Below are positions 8,122 through 15,608 of a DNA stretch of 64,000 bases, in pieces. Below the pieces are notes generated by a model. It did no database searches. It saw only the letters and a list, made by a program, of their open reading frames with translations, and was not told where the DNA came from. The DNA comes from Deltaproteobacteria bacterium (GTDB lineage Bacteria > Desulfobacterota > Dissulfuribacteria > Dissulfuribacterales > QOAL01), in NCBI GenBank assembly GCA_015493475.1, contig WGDC01000091.1, forward strand, positions 1-64,000, read 5' to 3'. Positions within the stretch are counted from its first letter, which is position 1, and each line of letters opens with the position of its first letter. The position numbers were made by a program, and so were the translations under genes.

Positions 8122-10101
8122 ATGAACAGTTTGTCGAAAACAGGAAGATATGACTGGATCCTATCTATAATTTTGGCCACAAGTCTTTTGGTATGTATTG
8201 TCAAGCCGGTTAACGCCGAATCAACAGCGCAAAATTATAAAAAAAAGATAATAATCCTTTGTTACCATCATATCACACACGGGCCGCCAACCGATCCAAT
8301 CACCATACCCGAAGGCCTTTTTGCAGATCAGATAGAATACTTGAGGACTCATGGTTATAACTTCATAAGCGCCCAGGACCTACTTGATGCACAAAAGGGT
8401 AGGAAAACCTTGCCTCAAAAGCCCGTGCTTCTGACATTTGACGACGCCTATGTAAGCTACTATAACTTTGTCGTACCCTTCCTCACCCGTCTCGGGATTC
8501 CATCAGTGGTTGGAGTTGTGGGACGGTGGATAGATCACCCACCTCCCAAACTGGTAGCGCCGGTTATGTCGTGGAGGCAGCTTCGGGAGCTTGCCAGAAA
8601 CCCCCTTGTTGAAATTGCTTCCCATACCTTTGGCCTTCACAGGGGACTGCGATATACGCCTCAGGGAAACGTGGGGCCAGCGGCGACGGTATTCGAATAT
8701 TATCCCCGGGAACATCGGTACGAAACCGACGCCGAATTCAAAAGAAGGCTTGGAGCGGACATGCTCTTCCAGAAGCGGCTTTTTGAGGAAAAGCTAGGTA
8801 AGCCCCCCCGAATCCTGGTATGGCCTTACGGCCACTATAATAAGATAGGGGTTGAAGTGGCCAGGAGGTATGGAATGCCTATAACGTTAACTACGGAGGA
8901 GGGGCTTAACTCCGTGGAAGATCTCAAGGCTGCTCGCCGATTTTTCATTGAATACGATACCATGGAGAACTTTATAAAGTTCGTGACAATGAAAAATCCG
9001 CAGCCCATGATCAGGGCTGTGCAGGTCGATCTTGATCTCATATACGACTCTTCGTCGGCACAGATGAACAGGAACCTGAGCATGCTAATTGATCGGCTTG
9101 TAGCCATGAAGGTCAATACGGTCTTTCTGCAGGCCTTTGCGGATCCTGATGGCGATGGAGTCGTGGACAGTACATATTTCCCGAACAGGGTCCTGCCCGT
9201 AAGAGCTAATATATTTCCCTGGGCATGTCATCAGCTTTCTATCAGGAAGATAAAGGTCTATGCCTGGATGCCCACGTTAAAGATCCGGCTACCTGACCGA
9301 AAACTCCAGAAAGAAATAAGCGTCAGGGATTGCCGCAATGGCAAGTCAAGGTCCAAGCTATCCCCATTTCATCCCAAGACGAGAGGGTTGCTAAAAAGGC
9401 TTTACGAAGACTTGGCCAGGCACTCCCAGATCGCCGGAGTCCTTTTTCAGGATGACGCGGTTCTTGATGACGATGAAGATTGCAATCCCTATGCCCTCGA
9501 TTCCTTTTACCATTCAGGCAGCCCGGCCGGGCCTATGGATAGCGATGAAAATGCTTCGTTCGGACCTGGAAACGTGCCGAGTCCCAACGAGCCCTCGTGG
9601 ATTACATTTAAAACCGGCCAGCTTGCTGAGCTACTTGGTGATCTAGAAGTGAGCGTAAGGAGGTATCGTCCAGAGGCACGTTTTGCCAGGAACATTTTTG
9701 CAGAGGCGGTCCTGAACCCGGAATCCGAAAAGTGGTTTTCCCAATCCTTTGGGCGATACATGCATGATTACAACTACGCTGTGGTGATGGCCTATCCCCA
9801 GATGGAAGGGCATTCTAATGATGCATGCACATGGCTCGAAGACCTCTTGACTGCGGCCAGGAGTAAGGATCACGGTCTTTCGAAGACAATTTTCAAGGTA
9901 CAGACTTTTGATTGGCGACAAAATCGCTGGGTTGTCAACAATAATCTTATTCGGGAGATAAGGGTACTTGAAGAAGGAGGCGCAAGGCACATTGCCTATT
10001 ATCCAGACGATGTATTTGCAAACAGGCCGCGTTTTCGTAGCATAAAAATGGAAATGTCTGTTAGGGATTTTCCTTTTGTGCCAAAAGGAGTTATTGAGTG
10101 A
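8122..10101 (+). CDS. pgaB: PgaB poly-N-acetylglucosamine deacetylase/hydrolase
   Basis: 659 residues, close to the usual PgaB length. Residues about 15-33 are a signal peptide ending KPVNA; there is no clean lipobox, so unlike E. coli PgaB it may not be a lipoprotein. Residues about 45-290 are a NodB-type deacetylase (LTFDDAYVSYYN metal-binding aspartates; ASHTFGLHRG metal-binding histidines). Residues about 300-650 are the GHL13 glycoside hydrolase-like domain (VQVDLDLIYD, NTVFLQAFADPDGDGV, QDDAVLDDDED). The enzyme partly de-N-acetylates PNAG in the periplasm and helps pass it to PgaA. It lies 19 bases after pgaA and overlaps pgaC by 4 bases. Confidence 0.95.
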   Translation: MNSLSKTGRYDWILSIILATSLLVCIVKPVNAESTAQNYKKKIIILCYHHITHGPPTDPITIPEGLFADQIEYLRTHGYNFISAQDLLDAQKGRKTLPQKPVLLTFDDAYVSYYNFVVPFLTRLGIPSVVGVVGRWIDHPPPKLVAPVMSWRQLRELARNPLVEIASHTFGLHRGLRYTPQGNVGPAATVFEYYPREHRYETDAEFKRRLGADMLFQKRLFEEKLGKPPRILVWPYGHYNKIGVEVARRYGMPITLTTEEGLNSVEDLKAARRFFIEYDTMENFIKFVTMKNPQPMIRAVQVDLDLIYDSSSAQMNRNLSMLIDRLVAMKVNTVFLQAFADPDGDGVVDSTYFPNRVLPVRANIFPWACHQLSIRKIKVYAWMPTLKIRLPDRKLQKEISVRDCRNGKSRSKLSPFHPKTRGLLKRLYEDLARHSQIAGVLFQDDAVLDDDEDCNPYALDSFYHSGSPAGPMDSDENASFGPGNVPSPNEPSWITFKTGQLAELLGDLEVSVRRYRPEARFARNIFAEAVLNPESEKWFSQSFGRYMHDYNYAVVMAYPQMEGHSNDACTWLEDLLTAARSKDHGLSKTIFKVQTFDWRQNRWVVNNNLIREIRVLEEGGARHIAYYPDDVFANRPRFRSIKMEMSVRDFPFVPKGVIE

Positions 10102-11354
10102 ACATATCAAGCCTGTTTTCCTTCCTGAACGAGTTTGTTTATCTCTACCCCATGTTCACTGCAATTATATGGATGGTTGCCGGGGTAATCTTTTTCCTCA
10201 GGCGCGAACGTGGGATAGAGTTCCCTCCTGCGGTAGAAAAATATCCGGGTTTTTCCATCCTGATTCCCTGCCACAATGAGGAAGGGGTGATCCGGCGGAC
10301 TGTGGAATACCTGCAAACCCAGGACTATACTGATTTTGAGGTAATAGCCGTGGATGACGGCAGTACCGATGACACGTGGCAAATACTGTGTGAGCTTTCT
10401 GAAAATTATGACAATTTACGGATAATAAAGTTAACCGAAAATCAGGGTAAGGCAGTTGCCCTTAATATGGCTTCTGCTGCATCAAAATATGAATTCCTGA
10501 TGTGTCTCGACGCAGACGCCCTACTTTCCCGCACCGCCCTGAAGTGGTTGGCCTGGCACTTTGTAAATTATCCCAGGGTAGGTGCAGTGACCGGCAACCC
10601 GCGAGTTCTGAATCGTACTACCTTGCTAGGGAAAATACAGACCGGGGAATATGCCACCATAATTGGTCTTATCAAGCGCACGCAAAGGCTTCTCGGCAAG
10701 GTCCTGACCGTGTCTGGGGTGGTCGCAGCATTCAGAAAACGCGCGCTGCTGTCCGTGGGTTTTTGGGACCCGGACATGGTAACCGAAGATATAGATATTA
10801 CGTGGAAACTCGAGAGGCATTTTTGGGATGTGCGGTATGAGCCAAAGGCCCTTTGCTGGGTCCTTGTGCCCGAGACACTCAAGGGGCTGTGGCGGCAGAG
10901 GGTCCGCTGGGCCCAGGGGGGCGTAGAAGTATTACGGAAGAATTTCGATGTCTGGTTTGACTGGCGACAGAGAAGGATATGGCCCATATATTTGGAATAT
11001 ATGCTGAGTGCTCTGTGGGCCTACAGCCTCATGACGGTCATGAGTGTATGGGGCCTCCAGCGGCTCGGTGCCTTGTCATTTCTACAGAAAATTCCTCCAC
11101 CAATTCCTCCAGACTGGGCGGGCTCTATTCTCGCCTTCCTCTGTCTTATACAGTTTCTGGTGAGCCTGCTTATTGAAAGGCACTATGAAAGGTCCATCCT
11201 GAAATATTACTTCTGGGTTATATGGTACCCGTTCTGCTACTGGTTTATTAACGCCGTAACCATTGTATATGCCACACCCAAGGCCTTAATTAAGCCCAAG
11301 GGGCAAAGGGCTGTCTGGAAAAGCCCGGACAGGGGTTTAACAGGAAGGGTTTAG
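10098..11354 (+). CDS. pgaC: PgaC processive glycosyltransferase (GT2)
   Basis: 418 residues. An N-terminal membrane segment (about 11-33) is followed by a GT2 catalytic domain with FSILIPCHNEE, VIAVDDGSTDDT, the CLDADA aspartate motif, TEDIDITWKLE and the RQRVRWAQGG (QxxRW-type) motif; three hydrophobic segments follow from about residue 305. This is the PNAG synthase that polymerises UDP-GlcNAc across the inner membrane. Start is GTG at 10098; its GTGA overlaps the pgaB stop, so translation is coupled. In enterobacteria PgaC works with PgaD and needs cyclic-di-GMP; a GGDEF-type protein lies elsewhere in the window. Confidence 0.95.
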   Translation: MNISSLFSFLNEFVYLYPMFTAIIWMVAGVIFFLRRERGIEFPPAVEKYPGFSILIPCHNEEGVIRRTVEYLQTQDYTDFEVIAVDDGSTDDTWQILCELSENYDNLRIIKLTENQGKAVALNMASAASKYEFLMCLDADALLSRTALKWLAWHFVNYPRVGAVTGNPRVLNRTTLLGKIQTGEYATIIGLIKRTQRLLGKVLTVSGVVAAFRKRALLSVGFWDPDMVTEDIDITWKLERHFWDVRYEPKALCWVLVPETLKGLWRQRVRWAQGGVEVLRKNFDVWFDWRQRRIWPIYLEYMLSALWAYSLMTVMSVWGLQRLGALSFLQKIPPPIPPDWAGSILAFLCLIQFLVSLLIERHYERSILKYYFWVIWYPFCYWFINAVTIVYATPKALIKPKGQRAVWKSPDRGLTGRV

Positions 11355-11356
11355 GC

Positions 11357-11860
11357 ATGGAAAGCAAACAGGAAAGCATACTCCAACATGTGCAGGATGA
11401 TATAGAGATAGTTGACTACCCGGGGCTTAGGGGTTTTATACGTAGTATTACGGAGTGGTCTTTTACTCTCACTTTCTGGGCCTTTTGGCTATACCTTCTT
11501 GTGCCCATGATAAACCTGCTGGTTTGGATGATAGTGGGTGAAACAATATTTTCTACGGTCGTTGCCCAGTCGGGATATATAGAATTACTTGATATTTTGA
11601 AGAAATGGGGCATAGTCACACTGTTCACCATAGTGGCCTTTATGGGTTGGGCCTACTATAATTACTGGATGTTTGGAAGGAAAAACAGGAGAAAACTCGC
11701 CATTGCCTGCCTTGACGAGGAGGTCGCTGATTTTTTCAATACTTCTGTCTCGGTCATTAGGTGCATGAAAGAGACTAAGGGCATGGAGATAACGGTGGAC
11801 GGACCCAAAAATCCCGGTGTAATAAAAAGGCGTGACAAAAACGGGCCCGAGTTTTGTTAA
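11357..11860 (+). CDS. pgaD: PgaD small membrane subunit
   Basis: 167 residues with two long hydrophobic segments (about 36-58 and 84-104) and a charged C-terminus, preceded by an acidic N-terminal arm (DDIEIVDYPGLRG). This topology, and the position 2 bases after pgaC, identify it as PgaD, the accessory subunit that with PgaC forms the cyclic-di-GMP-controlled PNAG synthase. Sequence conservation in this family is low, so the call rests mostly on topology and context. It is the last gene of the operon and is followed at 11921 by a terminator hairpin. Confidence 0.85.
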   Translation: MESKQESILQHVQDDIEIVDYPGLRGFIRSITEWSFTLTFWAFWLYLLVPMINLLVWMIVGETIFSTVVAQSGYIELLDILKKWGIVTLFTIVAFMGWAYYNYWMFGRKNRRKLAIACLDEEVADFFNTSVSVIRCMKETKGMEITVDGPKNPGVIKRRDKNGPEFC

Positions 11861-11920
11861 AACAATCCTGATTTTGCCAATTGAGGCATTTAAGAGGCAT
11901 TCCACGACATTATATTAACG

Positions 11921-11942
11921 CAACTTTCGGAGTTGTTTTTTT
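11921..11942 (+). terminator. Intrinsic terminator of pgaABCD
   Basis: CAACT TTCGG AGTTG forms a 5-base-pair stem (6 with a T-G pair) and is followed by seven T. It lies 60 bases after the pgaD stop on the same strand. The stem is short but the T-run is good. Confidence 0.65.
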
Positions 11943-12043
11943 GTACAAGTAAAATCAGTTAATTCCGTTTTCCTGAACATTGTGTTTAGAAATTTCGCCA
12001 AAAACAACAGGGCTTACTGACTCCAAGCTAACTCCGAAAGTTG
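11921..12043. repeat. 14-base inverted repeat flanking a 95-base spacer
   Basis: CAACTTTCGGAGTT at 11921-11934 recurs as its exact reverse complement at 12030-12043. Each arm is itself a small hairpin. The left arm doubles as the pgaD terminator; the right arm has no T-run on either strand. The remaining bases of the 360-base pgaD to cytochrome gap (11861-12220) hold no ORF. The layout could be a miniature mobile element or a paired terminator remnant. Confidence 0.6.
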
Positions 12044-12176
12044 AGCAAGTATTATTTTGGCGTACACGAATGGGGGGTGAAAAAACCTTATTCATGTGTG
12101 TTTAGAACCATGATAACCGTTTAGATATTTAAGATGGATTTTAGGTTATGCGGGTTCCTGAAAATATTAATCTGCA

Positions 12177-12207
12177 GGAGGGGCCAAACTGCATAACCCC
12201 TCCTTTT
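12177..12207. terminator. Hairpin between convergent operons
   Basis: GGAGGGG (12177-12183) and CCCCTCC (12197-12203) form a 7-pair stem with a 13-base loop. It lies 18 bases past the stop of the minus-strand cytochrome gene, where it probably ends the peroxidase operon, although the best T-run (TTTT at 12204) is on the plus strand. Confidence 0.5.
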
Positions 12208-12220
12208 CAGTCTCAGACCG

Positions 12221-12625
12221 TCAATGTTTTCCCGGATATAGGAGCTTGCCCTTTCTTTCGTAGGTGATGTATGCCTCGAGTGCTATCATCTTGGGGCCAT
12301 CAAGCTTCAAGGGGTCTCCCTCAAGGGGATTTTGAATGCACCAGTTTATCATGTCCCTGAGGGCAACCACCTTGCCTATCTGTTTCTGGAACTTTGGATA
12401 GGTCTCCGGATGGGTATTCGCCGCATTTGGGTGGCACATGTCACAGGAGACCTTGTTCTTGCCAAGGGCGCTGTGAAAAAGCCTGTCCCCTTCCTTTACC
12501 ACGCTCATGAACTCCTTGTTCCACTTTTCAAGGTCCTTTTTGGTAAATTCGTCCGCCTGGACTGCAAAGGCCCCGAACATTCCCAGGGCTACTGCAATAG
12601 TTATGGCTGCGACCATCTTTTTCAT
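12221..12625 (-). CDS. Small periplasmic c-type cytochrome (SoxA-like end)
   Basis: 134 residues with a signal peptide (to about residue 24, AFAVQA) and one haem-binding CDMCH at about residue 61. The stretch RDMINWCIQNPLEG and the end ALEAYITYERKG resemble the C-terminal haem domain of SoxA and related monohaem cytochromes; the WC cysteine may be a ligand or a disulfide partner, as in that family, but here a full SoxA/SoxX set is absent. It follows the metallophosphoesterase gene by 15 bases with a strong Shine-Dalgarno (AGGAGGAG). It is probably an electron donor or acceptor for the dihaem peroxidase of the same operon. Confidence 0.85.
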   Translation of the reverse strand: MKKMVAAITIAVALGMFGAFAVQADEFTKKDLEKWNKEFMSVVKEGDRLFHSALGKNKVSCDMCHPNAANTHPETYPKFQKQIGKVVALRDMINWCIQNPLEGDPLKLDGPKMIALEAYITYERKGKLLYPGKH

Positions 12626-12640
12626 GTCTTACTCCTCCTT

Positions 12641-13711
12641 TTAGTAGTGTTCCTGTGGCGGGATACGCCTTGCCGGATTCTGGTAAAGGGTGTCCACTGG
12701 ATAGCCCAGTTTCTCATCATATCTGAGTATCCTGTCCCTGTTCTCCCACAGTTTGTAGTGGTTGGTTACCCTGCCGTTTTCAAGATTGAGAATGGACCAG
12801 CCAGTTGCATCCCTTTCGTGAAAGGGATCTGCCCTGTTCATGAAAACGGTTATCTTTGGAATCTGGTTGGGCTTTTTGATATAACTTAAGGGATAGGGCC
12901 AGGGCCATGCAGTAGACATCATGGCCTCAAAGGTGATGTTGCCTATCTGGTTGTAGAGAATCTGGTGGACGTGTCCATGGAGCACCGTTACCTTTTTGAA
13001 GGGCTTTAGCACGGCCTGCACCTTCTCGGCATCGTCAGTCCAGAAATTCCAGGGCTTGAATATCTTGTAAAGCGGCGAATGGGACATGACCACTATTGGT
13101 GTATCCTTGGAGACCCTGGCAAGATCCTTTTTAAGCCACTTTATCTGTCTGTCACCCACCATGAAGGGCGAACCATTGGGGTTGTCAAGACGGGCCATGT
13201 TTGCCATTCGCTCTTCAGGGGTTTTCCACCTCTTTATCCAGGAATCGTAGGTAAGAATGGAATTTAGCACCACAAAATGCACTCCCTTATGGTCGAAGCT
13301 GTAGGTGGTCTTTGATATCTTGTCTTCCCAGAACCTGCCCATGTCCAGGTAGAAATCATGCTCTCCAATGACCCAGCGGACCGGGTGTCTAAGCTTGGAC
13401 ATTATTTCAAGGCCATGCTCCAGCTCCTCTCTCTTTCCAAGCTGGGCCAGATCCCCACCATAAACCACGAAATCGGGTTTGGGGGACATGAAATTGCATT
13501 CCATCACTGCCTTTTTAAGCCCCTTGTCAAAGTTTCTCACAAACTTCGTCCCCTTTATGTGGGTAAGATGTGAGTCTGAGATGTAGGCAAAGGTGAAATT
13601 TTGGGCACTTCCCTTGCCCCACGAAATCTCTACAAGGCTCAAGGGCAGGGTGGCTGCGGCAGCGGCCACGGCGCCCCGTTTTAGAAGTCCTCTTCTTGTA
13701 ATCTTCTTCAT
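12641..13711 (-). CDS. Tat-exported metallophosphoesterase
   Basis: 356 residues. The N-terminus TRRGLLKRG followed by a hydrophobic AAAAATLPLSL stretch is a twin-arginine signal, so the enzyme is exported folded. The calcineurin-like metal site is visible in order: YISDSHLTH, VVYGGDLAQ, GEHDFY (GNHD variant with E for N), VVMSHSPLY and LHGHVHQ. The N-to-E change falls at a metal or phosphate-contact position and may alter activity. It lies between a dihaem peroxidase and a small cytochrome with 13 and 15 base gaps and clear ribosome sites, so the three are one operon. Its substrate is unknown. Confidence 0.9.
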   Translation of the reverse strand: MKKITRRGLLKRGAVAAAAATLPLSLVEISWGKGSAQNFTFAYISDSHLTHIKGTKFVRNFDKGLKKAVMECNFMSPKPDFVVYGGDLAQLGKREELEHGLEIMSKLRHPVRWVIGEHDFYLDMGRFWEDKISKTTYSFDHKGVHFVVLNSILTYDSWIKRWKTPEERMANMARLDNPNGSPFMVGDRQIKWLKKDLARVSKDTPIVVMSHSPLYKIFKPWNFWTDDAEKVQAVLKPFKKVTVLHGHVHQILYNQIGNITFEAMMSTAWPWPYPLSYIKKPNQIPKITVFMNRADPFHERDATGWSILNLENGRVTNHYKLWENRDRILRYDEKLGYPVDTLYQNPARRIPPQEHY

Positions 13712-13724
13712 GTGGTCCTCCTTT

Positions 13725-14849
13725 TTACTTTTTGTCCTTTAATAGACCGGCATATTCAGGGCTTGTCAGTGCCTTTAAAAACTCAACCAGGTCTGCCTTT
13801 TCCTGCTCAGTAAGTCCCAGGGGCCTGATTCCGCTGTCAAGCATGGGATTATCCTCGCCTCCCTGGTTATATAGCTCTATCACGTCCTCTATGGTCTCCA
13901 CGCTTCCATCATGCATGTAAGGGCCTGTAACGGCCACGTTTCTAAGTGTTGGCGTCTTGAACCTTCCTATGTCCTCTATGTTCAGGGTTACCACGAAGCG
14001 GCCAAGCTCCGAGATATCCCGTTTCTGAAGGATCGTCTCGTCGAGCTTAAGTCCCTTCTCCTTGGCCCTTTTCACCTTTTCCACAATCTCCATGAGCCGT
14101 GGCTCTATGACTGAAAATCCAACTCCAAGGTTGTGAAACTTGTTGTCCGTGAAGATGGCGCTTGTTTGACCAATGGGGTGACAATCCTGGCACCTTGCCT
14201 TTGTACGATATAGCTTCAGCCCCCTGATGGCAGCCTCGGACATGGCTCCCTTCTCCCCTCCGTACATGTAGCGGTCAAAGGGTGAATTGCCTGATACAAT
14301 AGTCCTTTCAAAGGATGCGATGGCCTTTACTACATGTTCTATGCCTATCTTGTTCTTGTCTATTCCAAAGGCCTTTTTGAAAAGCGAAGAATATTTCGGA
14401 TCCCTTTCGATAACTTTCAGGATGGGGGAAAAATCCCTAAGGCCATGTTCCACTGGATTTACAAAGGGGCCCTTGGCCTGCTCCTCAAGGGATGGTACCC
14501 TGCCGTCCCAGAACTGAGAGGTATAGTAGGCGGCGTTTACAACGGCTGGAGAATTGCGCGTGCCCTTTTTCTTCTTAATGCCTTCGGCAATGGGAAGACC
14601 GTCTGTAAAGGCCCTTTTGGGATCGTGACAGGTTGCGCAGCTCACGGTTGAATCTGCGCTGAATCTCTTGTCCAAAAAAAGTTTCATTCCCAGGGCAATC
14701 TTGGCGGCATTTTGTGGATTATCCGAGGGAATGGGCACAGGTGGAAGTCCCAATGGCACGTCCGTTCCTGCGAAGGACGCTCCTCCAACATCCCAAAGCA
14801 GCATCCAAAAGAATGCCACGACAATCACCTTAACTAACCTATTTTTCAT
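13725..14849 (-). CDS. Dihaem cytochrome c peroxidase (MauG/CcpA family)
   Basis: 374 residues with a signal peptide (to about residue 27) and two haem sites, CATCHDPKRAFTDG (about residue 70) and CQDCHPIG (about 220). The family landmarks RNSPAVVNAAY, FWDGRVPSLEEQA, ASFERTIVSGNSPFDRY and TPTLRNVAVTGPYMHDGS are all present, giving a full-length bacterial dihaem peroxidase that would reduce hydrogen peroxide in the periplasm with electrons from a cytochrome. It is the first gene of a three-gene operon, starts with ATG after AAAGGAGGAAG, and has a Fur-family regulator upstream in the same orientation. Confidence 0.93.
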   Translation of the reverse strand: MKNRLVKVIVVAFFWMLLWDVGGASFAGTDVPLGLPPVPIPSDNPQNAAKIALGMKLFLDKRFSADSTVSCATCHDPKRAFTDGLPIAEGIKKKKGTRNSPAVVNAAYYTSQFWDGRVPSLEEQAKGPFVNPVEHGLRDFSPILKVIERDPKYSSLFKKAFGIDKNKIGIEHVVKAIASFERTIVSGNSPFDRYMYGGEKGAMSEAAIRGLKLYRTKARCQDCHPIGQTSAIFTDNKFHNLGVGFSVIEPRLMEIVEKVKRAKEKGLKLDETILQKRDISELGRFVVTLNIEDIGRFKTPTLRNVAVTGPYMHDGSVETIEDVIELYNQGGEDNPMLDSGIRPLGLTEQEKADLVEFLKALTSPEYAGLLKDKK

Positions 14850-14966
14850 TTAGTCTTCCTCCTTTCAACTTTGCTCCTGAAATCCCCCCGCAAAGAATCT
14901 TGCACCGTGATGGGGAATAGATTGTTGTAGCCCAGAATGATTCAAAGCCACTAAACTAACCTAAAT

Positions 14967-14979
14967 AGTTTATTAAACT
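14967..14979. promoter_or_regulatory. Candidate Fur/PerR-type operator
   Basis: AGTTTA-T-TAAACT is a perfect 6-1-6 palindrome in the 174-base gap between the Fur-family gene and the peroxidase gene, about 118 bases before the peroxidase start. The 1-base centre and AT-rich arms match the geometry of PerR/Fur boxes, though not the B. subtilis consensus exactly. I infer that the neighbouring regulator binds here. Confidence 0.45.
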
Positions 14980-15023
14980 TGATAAGAAATATTATGATTA
15001 TTAGGCGAAAAAATTTTGTTTTT

Positions 15024-15497
15024 CTAATCCTTTATCATCTCCTTTTCAAGGCATTCTCGGCATATACCCCTTATCTCAACCTGGTGATCATATACTTTCC
15101 CTAGTTCATTCAACTTTTCAGGGAGGGGAAAGGAATCAAACTCTGGCCAGATGAAATCAATTATCCTCTTACATCTCTTGCAGATGAAATGGTGATGCAC
15201 AGACATGTCTGGATCAAAGCGAATGTGATCAAGTATCTGGACCCTCTTGATCAGACCCAGGCTTTCGAGGGTGGAAAGGGTCCTGTAAACAGTATCTAAG
15301 GATATTGTGGGGGCCTCTTTTTTCAAAAGCTCATGTATTGCCTCGGCTGAAGGATGATCAAAGGCATTACTCACGGCATTATAAATCATGATCCTCTGCT
15401 GGGTAAGCCTGAGGCCACCTTGCTCAAACACCCTTCGTAGCTCTTCCAAAGACAATTTCTGCCCTTTCTGTTTTATTATTGTCTTATTTTTATCCAT
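15024..15497 (-). CDS. Fur-family regulator, PerR-like
   Basis: 157 residues with the Fur winged helix (GLRLTQQRIMIYNAV, SLDTVYRTLSTLESLGLI) and the C-terminal metal-sensing part: HHHFICKRCKRIIDF and CRECLE supply two CxxC zinc sites. The position 174 bases upstream of a dihaem peroxidase operon points to peroxide sensing (PerR) rather than iron sensing, but the residues seen do not decide between the two. An N-terminal extension of about 18 residues rich in K and Q precedes the domain. It sits 111 bases downstream of the chemoreceptor gene on the same strand. Confidence 0.88.
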   Translation of the reverse strand: MDKNKTIIKQKGQKLSLEELRRVFEQGGLRLTQQRIMIYNAVSNAFDHPSAEAIHELLKKEAPTISLDTVYRTLSTLESLGLIKRVQILDHIRFDPDMSVHHHFICKRCKRIIDFIWPEFDSFPLPEKLNELGKVYDHQVEIRGICRECLEKEMIKD

Positions 15498-15608
15498 TCG
15501 CCAATTAGTCAGAAAATTTCTGAATTAAGAATAACATGGAAAACACAGCATGGCAACAACCTTTCGCTATGCAGGCCTTTTACTGAGGCCAGGGCCAATG
15601 CCCTTGCG

